This document shows, one piece after another, positions 20,185-28,652 of a DNA stretch of 44,790 nucleotides (its first letter is position 1; the number at the start of each line of letters is the position of its first letter). The notes below the pieces were generated by a model. That model was not told the origin of the DNA and ran no database searches. It saw only the letters and a program-made list of their open reading frames with translations. The position numbers and the translations under genes are program-made. This DNA comes from Rhodocyclaceae bacterium (GTDB lineage Bacteria; Pseudomonadota; Gammaproteobacteria; Burkholderiales; Usitatibacteraceae), in contig JADCIX010000070.1 in the NCBI GenBank assembly GCA_020247545.1, positions 1 to 44,790 of the forward strand, in the 5' to 3' direction.

Positions 20185-20934
20185 CTAGGCCGCGTCGAGC
20201 GGAACATTGCCGGTGGCCTCGAGATAAAGGTGCACTGTCTTGGCGAGGCCAAATTCAAGTGCGTCGGCGACTAGCGCATGACCGATAGAGACTTCAAGCA
20301 ACGCCGGGATCGCAGCGACAAAGTTGGGCAGATTATGTAGATTCAAATCGTGCCCGGCGTTAACGCCGAGGCCGGCAGAGATGGCGGCGGCGGCGGCGGC
20401 AACATAAGCATCCAACGTCACCCGACCCGCCGGCCGCCCGAAATTCGCCGCGTATGGCTCGGTATAGAGCTCAATCCGATCTGCGCCAAGTGCTTTGACT
20501 TGTGGCATTACCGCAGGCAGCGGATCCATAAACAGGCTGACCCGCACCCCAAGTGATTTGAGTTCATTGATGATGGGCCGCAGGCGAACACCATCCTTCG
20601 CGATGTCCCAGCCGTGGTCAGATGTGAACTGCCCTGATTCGTCGGGCACCAGCGTGCATTGATCGGGCCGCGTGGCGCGGACGAAGTCCATCAAGTTATG
20701 GAACGGATTGCCTTCAATATTGAATTCGCATCCCGGATATTCGCGCATGAGGGTCGCCAATCGGGAAACATCATCTGCACGAACGTGCCTACCGTCGGGT
20801 CGCGGATGAATCGTGATCCCATGCGCACCTGCATCAAGCGCGATGCGGGCGAATTTCTCGACGTCCGGGATGCCCAAGGCGCGGGTGTTACGCAGGAGCG
20901 CAATTTTGTTCACGTTAACACTGAGTTTTGTCAT
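20185..20934 (-). CDS. pdxJ: pyridoxine 5'-phosphate synthase PdxJ
   Basis: A 249-residue TIM-barrel enzyme that condenses 1-deoxyxylulose 5-phosphate with 3-amino-2-oxopropyl phosphate to form vitamin B6 phosphate. Typical segments are LSVNVNKIALLRNTR at the N-terminus, GITIHPRPDGRHV, FNIEGNP, CTLVPD, VSLFMDP, and the late GLGVNAGHDLNLHNL and SIGHALVADAL. The pdxJ-acpS-nagZ order and the upstream recO/era/rnc group match betaproteobacteria. Confidence 0.97.
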   Translation of the reverse strand: MTKLSVNVNKIALLRNTRALGIPDVEKFARIALDAGAHGITIHPRPDGRHVRADDVSRLATLMREYPGCEFNIEGNPFHNLMDFVRATRPDQCTLVPDESGQFTSDHGWDIAKDGVRLRPIINELKSLGVRVSLFMDPLPAVMPQVKALGADRIELYTEPYAANFGRPAGRVTLDAYVAAAAAAISAGLGVNAGHDLNLHNLPNFVAAIPALLEVSIGHALVADALEFGLAKTVHLYLEATGNVPLDAA

Positions 20935-21011
20935 GCCAATATTCTACGAGATGCAGGAGCCGGACGCCTTTCGGGAGCAGGAGCGCGAGCTGAAGACTCG
21001 TCAAAAGGAAT

Positions 21012-21872
21012 CTAGGTGAGCGCGAAGCGAGTTTCCAATAGAGTTTCCAGCCCGAACTCCGCCAGCAAAGCAACCAGACGCGCTTTTGCCGCCCGAGACT
21101 TGCCGGGATCTCCGACGAAGCGGGCGATGATGAGCTCATTCTTCAAGCTATGCTCCCATCCGACGAGCTCCGTCACGGTGACTTGATAACCTGAGGCCTC
21201 AAGGCACAGACACCGCAGTACGTTAGTTAATTGACTGCCTAACTCACGCGTGTGGACCGGATGACGCCACAACTCGGCCAACGGCGTGCGCGACAGAGAG
21301 CGCGCCTTGTCGAGACTGAGTGCGCGTGACACTTCTGCCTGACAACATGGTACGAGCACCATAAACTTCGCACGTTTCAATCGCCCAAAACGAATGGCGT
21401 CATCGGTTGCTGTGTCGCACGCGTGAAGCGCGGTTACCACGTCAATTTGCGCGGGAAGTACGTTTGATTCGGCTGCCTCAGCCACACTTGATGCTATGAA
21501 CGACATGCGGTCAAAGCCCAACTCCAAGGCCAGCGCACGCGATTTTGTAACTAACTCTTCACGTGCCTCAATGCCATAGATGTATGCGGAAGGGCGAGCC
21601 TTCATAAACAGGTCGTAGAGGATGAAGCCGAGGTAGGATTTACCTGCGCCGTGATCGGCCACCGTCAATGATTGGTCCGATGTCGCCAGTTCGAGCAGGA
21701 TCTTCTCAATAAACTGGTAGAGGTGGTATACCTGCTTTAATTTACGTCGGGAATCTTGATTGAGCTTGCCATCCCGCGTCAGGATATGTAGCGCCTGAAG
21801 CAATTCGATTGATTGCCCCGGACGAAGCTCGGCAGCAAGTACCTCCGCAACATTGGGCCTGGCGGCGCTCAA
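21012..21872 (-). CDS. class I SAM-dependent methyltransferase (Methyltransf_32-like)
   Basis: A 286-residue protein with a Rossmann-type SAM site VADHGAGKSYLGFIL at about residues 70-84, an acidic second motif (YIYGIEAREELV), a DVVTALHACDTATDDAI segment and the conserved PCCQAEV motif. That pattern fits the methyltransferase group Pfam calls Methyltransf_32, whose substrates are largely unknown (some are RNA-related). The start appears to be a TTG at 21872 that shares bases with the stop of the DUF1415 gene (TTGA), so the pair is translationally coupled. It separates recO from pdxJ, which are often neighbours. Confidence 0.8.
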   Translation of the reverse strand: MSAARPNVAEVLAAELRPGQSIELLQALHILTRDGKLNQDSRRKLKQVYHLYQFIEKILLELATSDQSLTVADHGAGKSYLGFILYDLFMKARPSAYIYGIEAREELVTKSRALALELGFDRMSFIASSVAEAAESNVLPAQIDVVTALHACDTATDDAIRFGRLKRAKFMVLVPCCQAEVSRALSLDKARSLSRTPLAELWRHPVHTRELGSQLTNVLRCLCLEASGYQVTVTELVGWEHSLKNELIIARFVGDPGKSRAAKARLVALLAEFGLETLLETRFALT

Positions 21873-22465
21873 ACCGAATCCCCTTTACCGCCGCGCGAGG
21901 GCGGCAGCGTCGGCCCCACCTCTAGAGCTTCGTACCCAGCGGACCCGAGCGATTCAAGCGTCGCGATGTTTTTCAGATAGATCGACTCGGCCTCGGGAAA
22001 CGCCGCGACGGCCGCATCGATGCTGGCTTCTCGCAACAAATGCAGTGTTGGATACGGAGCGCGATTGGTCGCGTTGCTGATGTCGTCCGGCGATGTACCC
22101 GCAAACTGATACTGCGGATGGAAGCTGGCGATTTGCAAAAATCCGTCTAGTTTCATTTCAGCGAGCAGCCGATCTGCGAGTTCTAAAAAATCATTAAAGT
22201 CGAGAAAATCAGGGAACACAAAGGGAGCCACCAGCAACGTCGTGCTGCGTTGTTCCGGATCTGACTCTGCCAGCGACTCAAGTTCGTCGGCAAGTACGGC
22301 GAGCAGCGCCTCCGCCTCCGTGGCAACGGTCACGGCATAGTGGATCTGTCCTTTGGTATGCACCGCCTTGGCGAACGGGCAAAGATTGAGGCCAATAACG
22401 ACGCGCTCCAACCACCGTCTTGTGTCCGGTTCAACACTTACCGAGAGCGTTGGGTCGGGCTTCAT
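21869..22465 (-). CDS. DUF1415 family protein
   Basis: A 198-residue cytoplasmic protein of the uncharacterised DUF1415 family. Recognisable parts are the N-terminal TRRWLERVVIGLNLCPFAKAV motif (core GLNLCPFA), the LLVAPFVFPDFLDFNDFL segment, and QIASFHPQYQFAGTSPDDISN with a conserved HPxYQF. No activity is known to me. The conserved Cys and His could form an active or metal site, but that is speculation. It overlaps recO by 4 bp upstream and the methyltransferase by 4 bp downstream, so all three are probably translated together. Confidence 0.88.
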   Translation of the reverse strand: MKPDPTLSVSVEPDTRRWLERVVIGLNLCPFAKAVHTKGQIHYAVTVATEAEALLAVLADELESLAESDPEQRSTTLLVAPFVFPDFLDFNDFLELADRLLAEMKLDGFLQIASFHPQYQFAGTSPDDISNATNRAPYPTLHLLREASIDAAVAAFPEAESIYLKNIATLESLGSAGYEALEVGPTLPPSRGGKGDSV

Positions 22466-23205
22466 TTCATCTCGCGGATGAGTTGGCGCGTGTGTAAAGA
22501 CTTGTCTCCCAAATGATGATTGATGACACGCCGCATCAGCTGTTTGGCTTGCGCGAGTGTACTCGCATCGGAAAACTCAGCGTGAGATAGTGCGACTAAC
22601 GTACTACCACTTAACCTGACAGGGTCGATGGCGCGGATTTCGTGCTGGCTGGTAAGACGCACCGGTCCGCGCTCGACAACGTACAGATAATCGGCCGACG
22701 GATCAATAGCGGCATCAGAATCGGCCTCGTGGGTCAATGTGAGACCATAACCGAGCTCTTCGAGAAGCTTAAGTTCGAATCGACGTAACGCAGTTTCAAT
22801 TTCTCTCGCTGCCCGGTCGACATGTTGTAGGCCGGCCAACGCTCCGATAGTCTCGCCGTACTGGTCAAACAACTGCTCGTGTGCATCGTCCTTCACCGCC
22901 AGTTTCAACAACAGCTCATTGACGTAGAACGCCGCCATCAGCGCCGGGCCGCGAATCTGCGGATTGATACGTTGGTGATCAGCCGCTTTTAACGTTTTCA
23001 TGTCCGCCCTGCCAAACCACTCAAGTGAGAGCGGTTGAAAGGCGTTCAAGGCGTACTTACTGGACGCACCACGCTTCGCTCCTTTGGCGAGCATCGCCAC
23101 ACGACCGTGTGAACGGGTGAACGTTTCTAGGATAAGACTTGTTTCTTTGTTCGGATAGCTGTGCAGAACAAAGCCGTCACTGGCGAAGCTGGTTGACGTT
23201 CTCAT
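22462..23205 (-). CDS. recO: DNA repair protein RecO
   Basis: A 247-residue recombination mediator that helps load RecA on SSB-coated gaps with RecR. The start is the ATG at 23205 (MRTSTSFASDGFVLHSYPNKETS), six bases after the era stop; the frame is open 24 codons further up but into era. The OB-fold N-terminus with LILETFTRSHGRVAMLAKGAKR, the helical middle and the EELGYGLTL segment are typical. Its stop overlaps the DUF1415 start by 4 bp. Confidence 0.95.
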   Translation of the reverse strand: MRTSTSFASDGFVLHSYPNKETSLILETFTRSHGRVAMLAKGAKRGASSKYALNAFQPLSLEWFGRADMKTLKAADHQRINPQIRGPALMAAFYVNELLLKLAVKDDAHEQLFDQYGETIGALAGLQHVDRAAREIETALRRFELKLLEELGYGLTLTHEADSDAAIDPSADYLYVVERGPVRLTSQHEIRAIDPVRLSGSTLVALSHAEFSDASTLAQAKQLMRRVINHHLGDKSLHTRQLIREMK

Positions 23206-23210
23206 CCGGA

Positions 23211-24119
23211 CTATTGATAACCATACTGCTTGACCAGTGCCTCGTCGTCCGCCCAACCCTTTTTGACGCGCACCCACAATTCGAGATAAACCTTACCGTC
23301 GAACATGGCTTCCATGTCACGGCGGGCATCGGTTCCGATGCGTTTCAAGCGTTCACCCTTCTCGCCAATAATCATCGCCTTTTGCGTTTGTTTTTCGACA
23401 ACGATGGTGGCAAAAATGCGGCGGAGCGCGCCTTCGACTTCAAACTTTTCGATCATCACACTGACACTGTATGGCAGTTCGTCGCCGACTTGACGAAAAA
23501 CTTTTTCACGGATGAACTCAGCCGCAATAAACCGTTCGGACTTATCAGTCAAGTCATCTTCTGAGTAGATGGCCGGCTGCGCAGGAAGGAGCGGACGGAT
23601 GACACGCTTGAGTTCTTCCATACTGCCTGGATTCTTTACACTAACTGGCACGACCGCGGTAAACGCGAAGCGTTGCTGGAGATCAGCCAGAAACGGGAGC
23701 ATTCTTGCCGGCTCTTTGGCACGATCCGACTTCGTCACCACGAGCACGACCCTGGCTGAAGCTGGCAGCGCCTTGAGCACCGCTTCATCGGCATCGCCAA
23801 ATCTGAGCGCTTCGACCGCAAACACGACAACATCAGCGTCGTCGGCGGTATTCGCAACGGTTCTATTCAGCACCCGATTTAGCGCGTTCTGGTGGGTCTT
23901 CTGGAACCCCGGCGTGTCCAAAAAAAGAAACTGGGTGCTTGTATCCGTGAGTATGCCGGTGATGCGGTGGCGGGTCGTCTGTGCTTTATTGGAAGTAATA
24001 CTAACCTTTTGGCCAACCAGATGATTCAACAAAGTCGACTTACCAACGTTCGGCCTGCCCACAATGGCGATCGTGCCACAATGAAACTCTTGGTCCGACT
24101 CAGTTATGCGATTCGTCAC
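23211..24119 (-). CDS. era: GTPase Era
   Basis: A 302-residue GTPase essential for 16S rRNA maturation and 30S assembly, matching the family's about 301 residues. It has G1 GRPNVGKST, G2 and G3 with FLDTPGFQ, G4 VTKSD, and a C-terminal KH domain (GEKGERLKRIGTDAR). The start is the GTG at 24119 whose bases overlap the rnc stop (GTGA); the open frame extends upstream only within rnc. The rnc-era-recO order is classic. Confidence 0.97.
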   Translation of the reverse strand: MTNRITESDQEFHCGTIAIVGRPNVGKSTLLNHLVGQKVSITSNKAQTTRHRITGILTDTSTQFLFLDTPGFQKTHQNALNRVLNRTVANTADDADVVVFAVEALRFGDADEAVLKALPASARVVLVVTKSDRAKEPARMLPFLADLQQRFAFTAVVPVSVKNPGSMEELKRVIRPLLPAQPAIYSEDDLTDKSERFIAAEFIREKVFRQVGDELPYSVSVMIEKFEVEGALRRIFATIVVEKQTQKAMIIGEKGERLKRIGTDARRDMEAMFDGKVYLELWVRVKKGWADDEALVKQYGYQ

Positions 24120-24802
24120 GCGATGCCCTTGGCTTGGATTTTGGCGAGGATTTTTGTCGCCGCATCCTGTTCGGCGGCTCGCCGGGTGGCACCGCTGCCT
24201 TCCAGTTTGAACGCCGGTCTCTCGGTAATACATTCGACATAGAAAGTCTGCTGATGGGCCGCACCTTCGATTCGTTTCACCATGTACTGCGGCAACTGAT
24301 GCCCGCGCGCTTGCAGCCACTCTTGAAGTGCGGTTTTGGCATCCTTCGAGGGATGTTCTTGTTCCGGCGCATCAAGCCGGGAAGCAAACAGACGCTTGAC
24401 CAGTTCTTCTGCCGCAACAAAGCCACCATCAAGAAACACCGCGCCGATGAGCGACTCAACAGCATCTGCCAGAATGGAGGGCCGCAACGCTCCTCCCGTC
24501 TTGATTTCTCCACCTCCGAGTCGGAGAGAACCACCCAGCGCGTTTTCTTCGCCAATCCCGGCGAGTGATGTTTGATTGACGAGGTTGGCTCGCAGCCGAC
24601 TAAGCTCTCCCTCCGGCATTGCGGGAAATTTTATGAAGATAAGCTCGGCGATCACCAAGTTGAGCATCGCGTCGCCAAGAAACTCAAGGCGCTCGTTGTG
24701 AGGCATGCCAAAACTGCGATGGGTCAACGCTTGGACCAACAAACTCGGGTCCCGAAATGCGTAACCAAGCCGCTCCGCCAGCGGGGATGCCGACGCGCTC
24801 AC
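24116..24802 (-). CDS. rnc: ribonuclease III
   Basis: A 228-residue double-strand-specific endoribonuclease that processes rRNA precursors. The signature NERLEFLGDAMLNLVIAE (core ERLEFLGDA) with catalytic acidic residues lies near residue 36, the second catalytic segment is DAVESLIGAVFLDGG, and a C-terminal dsRNA-binding domain ends in GSGATRRAAEQDAATKIL. The start is a GTG at 24802, six bases after the DUF4845 stop. Its stop overlaps the era start. Confidence 0.97.
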   Translation of the reverse strand: MSASASPLAERLGYAFRDPSLLVQALTHRSFGMPHNERLEFLGDAMLNLVIAELIFIKFPAMPEGELSRLRANLVNQTSLAGIGEENALGGSLRLGGGEIKTGGALRPSILADAVESLIGAVFLDGGFVAAEELVKRLFASRLDAPEQEHPSKDAKTALQEWLQARGHQLPQYMVKRIEGAAHQQTFYVECITERPAFKLEGSGATRRAAEQDAATKILAKIQAKGIA

Positions 24803-24808
24803 GGGCTG

Positions 24809-25246
24809 CTACTTGCTAGGCGCAGTACTCACCGCGAAGTCGATGAGTAATGTGTACCCAGGGAACAGTGCAACTTGCGCCTGCCAAGCAGCACTGACGA
24901 TGGTGTCGTTATTTTCTTTGGTGATGTCCAAATCTGCACCTTTAAGCACCTGGATGTTTTCGATCACTCGGCGCTGGTCAAAATTGTTTCGGATCTCGGC
25001 TACGCTACCAGTCTTGACCTGTTCACTGGTCGCCATCGACTCCATGACCTTCTTTACCGAGAAATACTCGATGTAGTGGGGCAATAGTTTTAGGCCACCC
25101 AATACCATCACCCCGCCAACAACGAGATACAAACAGAGGGTGATAAAGCCAACGCCGCGCTGTTTCGAACGTGGCGCACGTCGAGCCGCCAGCAAAGGAC
25201 GAATCCGCAGTAGAGGGGGGGTAATCGTGGCTGGTTTCATATCCAT
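24809..25246 (-). CDS. DUF4845 membrane protein
   Basis: A 145-residue protein of the DUF4845 family. It has a basic N-terminus (RPLLAARRAPRSKQRG) followed by one membrane segment, GFITLCLYLVVGGVMVLGGLKLLPHYIEYF (about residues 33-60), and a small extracytoplasmic domain with VKKVMESMA and RVIENIQVLKGADLDITKEN. The fold is reminiscent of pilin-like or small periplasmic domains. The gene sits between lepB and rnc in most beta- and many gammaproteobacteria. Its function is unknown to me; the location suggests co-expression with the leader peptidase. Confidence 0.92.
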   Translation of the reverse strand: MDMKPATITPPLLRIRPLLAARRAPRSKQRGVGFITLCLYLVVGGVMVLGGLKLLPHYIEYFSVKKVMESMATSEQVKTGSVAEIRNNFDQRRVIENIQVLKGADLDITKENNDTIVSAAWQAQVALFPGYTLLIDFAVSTAPSK

Positions 25247-25271
25247 ATCTGTCTGTTGCGTTCGTAAGGCG

Positions 25272-26285
25272 TTATTCGATCGCGGTACCGATACGTTCCA
25301 GGCTACCGAAGTTCATCCAAACCAACACCGCTTTGCCAACGATGTTTTCTTCCGGCACAAATCCCCAATAACGGCCATCGTCGCTGTTATCCCGACTGTC
25401 GCCCATCATCAGGTATTGGCCATCTGGGACTTTGCAGGTTAACCCCTCGGCATTGTAAGTGCAATTCGACCTGTTTGGAAACTGCCTGACCCGAGCCAGA
25501 TCCAGTGATGGCAGGCGGGGATCAACCATCATCTGATGTGGCTTTTCCGCTAACTTCTCGGTAAATGTCTCAAAAAATCGAATGCCGCCGCTCTCGGTGT
25601 CCGTATAGGTGCCGCTTGATTGCGTCAACACTGGTTTGCCATTGACGGTCAGACGTTTGTCCTTGTAGGTGATGGTGTCGCCGGGCGTGCCAATGACGCG
25701 CTTGATGAAGTCCTTGGACATGTCTTCCGGATAGCGAAACACCATCACGTCACCAGCTTTGGGCAAATTAACATCAACAATTTTCTTATTCAACACCGGT
25801 ACACGAATGCCATAGGTGAACTTGTTCACCAAGATAAAGTCGCCGACCAGCAGCGTTGGGACCATCGAGCCAGACGGAATTTTGAACGGCTCGAACAAAA
25901 AAGAGCGGAGTAAAAAAACGATGAGTATCACTGGGAAGAAACTCTTGGCCATTTCCACCAGCACAGGATCCTGCGTTCCTGCTTTACGTTGTTTGCGGAA
26001 GGCCAATGAATCGACCAGCCAGATCAAACCGGTCGCGGCGGTTGCGGTCAACAACACGGCGGCAAAACCCATCACCTCCTTAACGGTAAGCATGGCCAGC
26101 GAAGCGATGAACAAAACCGGCCAGGCGATCTCAAGCAAGGGGTGAATCGCCGATGTCGACTGGTCAGGCGCACCAGTGGGCTGCCCCGAAGACGTTGTTA
26201 CCCCCTCTTTGCCGACAAACAAACTTGCCACGACGACGGCTAGGCTCGCTGCAATCGCCAACCATCCAAGCATTTCCCAATTCAT
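25272..26285 (-). CDS. lepB: signal peptidase I
   Basis: A 337-residue inner-membrane protease that cleaves signal peptides after Sec/Tat export. It has hydrophobic segments near the N-terminus (residues 7-24, about 52-90) and another at 117-131. The catalytic serine is S140 in IPSGSMVPTLLVGD and the general-base lysine K195 in FIKRVIGTPGD; GDSRDNSDDGRYWGFV gives the third box. The N-terminal cytoplasmic or linker segment (residues 25-50) is longer than in E. coli. It lies between lepA and DUF4845. Confidence 0.97.
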   Translation of the reverse strand: MNWEMLGWLAIAASLAVVVASLFVGKEGVTTSSGQPTGAPDQSTSAIHPLLEIAWPVLFIASLAMLTVKEVMGFAAVLLTATAATGLIWLVDSLAFRKQRKAGTQDPVLVEMAKSFFPVILIVFLLRSFLFEPFKIPSGSMVPTLLVGDFILVNKFTYGIRVPVLNKKIVDVNLPKAGDVMVFRYPEDMSKDFIKRVIGTPGDTITYKDKRLTVNGKPVLTQSSGTYTDTESGGIRFFETFTEKLAEKPHQMMVDPRLPSLDLARVRQFPNRSNCTYNAEGLTCKVPDGQYLMMGDSRDNSDDGRYWGFVPEENIVGKAVLVWMNFGSLERIGTAIE

Positions 26286-26405
26286 AGATTACTTCCAACT
26301 CATTTAACAATGTGTACGCATCTTTACAGAAAATTGTGCGCTACGACAGCCGGTTGCGACCAATCTCCAACATGACGCCATCGGTGACACTGGGCCGGGT
26401 ACCAA

Positions 26406-28199
26406 CTACTTATCCCCAATCTGCAAGACCGCGAGAAAGGCTTCTTGCGGAATTTCAACGCTACCAACCTGTTTCATGCGCTTCTTACCGGCCTTTTGTT
26501 TCTCCAGCAGCTTACGCTTGCGTGAAATGTCACCGCCGTAACATTTGGCAATGACGTTTTTACGCAGCGCTTTAATATTTTCGCGAGCGATGATGTTTGC
26601 CCCAATCGCAGCTTGTACCGCAACATCAAACATTTGACGCGGAATCAACTCGCGCATTTTTGAGGCAAGTTCGCGACCGCGATACTGACTGTTTGCGCGA
26701 TGAACGATCAGCGATAACGCATCAACTTTTTCACCGTTGATGAGTATGTCCAACTTAACCAGATCGGAAGGACGGTATTCTTTAAACTCGTAATCAAGCG
26801 ACGCATAGCCACGCGATACCGACTTCAGTTTGTCAAAGAAATCCATCACCACTTCATTCATCGGCATTAGATAGGTGAGGATCACCTGTCGGCCGTGATA
26901 CTGCATATCGACTTGCACGCCGCGTTTCTGGTTGCACAAAATAATCACCGATCCCACATATTCCTGCGGCATCATCATGGTGGCGGTGATGATCGGTTCG
27001 CGAATTTCTCGAATCTTGGACAGTTCGGGCAACCTAGACGGATTCTCTATTTCAATCACTGTGTTATCCATCAGCAGCACTTGATAAATCACAGTTGGAG
27101 CCGTGGTAATCAAGTCCTGATCGAATTCGCGTTCCAAGCGCTCCTGCACAATCTCCATGTGCAGCAATCCCAAGAAGCCGCAGCGGAACCCAAATCCCAA
27201 CGCCTGAGATGCTTCCGGCTCAAACCGAAGGCTGGCGTCGTTCAACTGCAGCTTGGTCAGTGCATCACGCAGGCCATCATACTGATTCGATTCAACCGGA
27301 TACAAACCGGCAAAAACCTGTGGCTTGATCTCCTTGAAGCCCGGCAAGGCAGCCGACGCAGGCCGATCTTGCAAGGTAATGGTGTCGCCGACCTTGGCCG
27401 CCTTAAGTTCCTTGATGCCGGCGATGACGAAACCGACTTCACCCGCCGTGAGTTCGGGACGTGGTTGTGACTTTGGAGCAAACACACCGACTTGCTCACA
27501 TAGGTGCTGCGCCCCCGTCGCCATGAAAAGGATCCTGTCTTTCGGCCTAAGCGCACCATCTATGACTCGCACCAGCATGACCACACCAACATAGTTATCG
27601 AACCACGAATCGATAATCAGCGCTTTGAGCGGCCCGGATAAATCCCCTTTCGGGGGTGAGATACGCGTTACAACGGTTTCAATCACATCGTCGATACCAA
27701 TACCTGTCTTGGCGCTGCAACGTACTGCATCGTGTGCTTCAATACCGATGATGTCCTCGATTTCATCGATCACCCGATCGGGATCAGCCGACGGCAAGTC
27801 GATTTTGTTGAGTACCGGAAATACCTCTACGCCCAGATCGGTCGCGGTGTAGCAGTTGGCAACGGTTTGTGCTTCGACGCCTTGTGAGGCATCGACCACA
27901 AGTAATGCGCCCTCGCAGGCAGACAATGAGCGTGAGACTTCATACGAAAAGTCGACGTGCCCGGGTGTGTCGATCAAGTTCAACTGATAGGTTTGGCCAT
28001 CCCGCGCCTTGTAGGTCAGGGCTGCTGTCTGTGCTTTGATGGTGATACCGCGTTCTCGTTCTAGTTCCATCGAATCAAGCACCTGCGATTCCATCTCTCT
28101 GGACGACAACCCACCGCAGCGTTCGATGATACGATCAGCCAAGGTGGACTTGCCATGGTCAATGTGGGCGATGATGGAAAAATTGCGGATGTGATTCAT
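26406..28199 (-). CDS. lepA: elongation factor 4 (LepA)
   Basis: A 597-residue translational GTPase, the usual length. The start is the ATG at 28199 ([19 protein letters not shown]), the conserved N-terminus; the frame is open 58 codons upstream but that part lacks homology-like sequence. It has G1 [10 protein letters not shown]3 DTPGHVDF, G4 NKIDLP, and the LepA-specific C-terminal domain ([27 protein letters not shown], core YRGREL). LepA supports 30S biogenesis and translation under stress. It precedes lepB by 120 bp. Confidence 0.98.
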   Translation of the reverse strand: MNHIRNFSIIAHIDHGKSTLADRIIERCGGLSSREMESQVLDSMELERERGITIKAQTAALTYKARDGQTYQLNLIDTPGHVDFSYEVSRSLSACEGALLVVDASQGVEAQTVANCYTATDLGVEVFPVLNKIDLPSADPDRVIDEIEDIIGIEAHDAVRCSAKTGIGIDDVIETVVTRISPPKGDLSGPLKALIIDSWFDNYVGVVMLVRVIDGALRPKDRILFMATGAQHLCEQVGVFAPKSQPRPELTAGEVGFVIAGIKELKAAKVGDTITLQDRPASAALPGFKEIKPQVFAGLYPVESNQYDGLRDALTKLQLNDASLRFEPEASQALGFGFRCGFLGLLHMEIVQERLEREFDQDLITTAPTVIYQVLLMDNTVIEIENPSRLPELSKIREIREPIITATMMMPQEYVGSVIILCNQKRGVQVDMQYHGRQVILTYLMPMNEVVMDFFDKLKSVSRGYASLDYEFKEYRPSDLVKLDILINGEKVDALSLIVHRANSQYRGRELASKMRELIPRQMFDVAVQAAIGANIIARENIKALRKNVIAKCYGGDISRKRKLLEKQKAGKKRMKQVGSVEIPQEAFLAVLQIGDK

Positions 28200-28290
28200 G
28201 GTGGGCAGGAGCCAGTGATGCAGGGATTGTCGCGAAATCGTCCGACCGCGTTGCGGGGGCTGGAGGCCGTGGGGGCCGCATGAAGAACAA

Positions 28291-28308
28291 GGGCACCCGT
28301 GGGTGCCC
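28291..28308 (-). terminator. hairpin between the glutaredoxin gene and lepA
   Basis: A GGGCACC-CGTG-GGTGCCC hairpin (7-bp stem, 4-base loop), followed on the minus strand by TTGTTCTTC. It is moderately T-rich, so it could be a weak terminator or attenuator separating the mucD part of the operon from lepA. Confidence 0.5.
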
Positions 28309-28373
28309 CAGTGTGTGCCCTGAAGTGCCCTCAAAGCGAAACAGCCGTGAAGTTTAGCCCAATACAGGGGCAA

Positions 28374-28652
28374 TTACGAGTTGCCGCCGAACGCCAAACC
28401 CGTGGTGGAAGTCCATCGGTGGCGGTCAAAGTGATAGTGGCAAATTTCGACGCCTGTCTCCGGTTCCCCCAGGAGCAGTACTGGCACCCAATCCGAGAAC
28501 CGCTCTTCCAACGCGGGATGCGCATCGAGGTCGACTTCCACGATTTCGGCTGATCGCCCTGCCTCCCCTGCTGAGATTAGCGCCGCGTCTAATGCGGCAC
28601 GCATGTCCTCGCAGAGGTGGCAGTAGCTTCGACCAATCAGGGTTAAACGCAC
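28374..28652 (-). CDS. glutaredoxin-family protein
   Basis: A 92-residue thioredoxin-fold protein (DUF836/glutaredoxin-like) with a CHLC redox motif at residues 11-14, followed by an EDM helix and a central VEVDLDAHPALEERFSDWVPVLLL segment with the cis-proline site (WVPVLL). The start is a GTG at 28652 that abuts the mucD stop (TAGTG, one base shared). Small proteins of this type usually sit between mucD and lepA in betaproteobacteria. The substrate is unknown; a role in redox control of envelope stress is inference only. Confidence 0.9.
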   Translation of the reverse strand: MRLTLIGRSYCHLCEDMRAALDAALISAGEAGRSAEIVEVDLDAHPALEERFSDWVPVLLLGEPETGVEICHYHFDRHRWTSTTGLAFGGNS

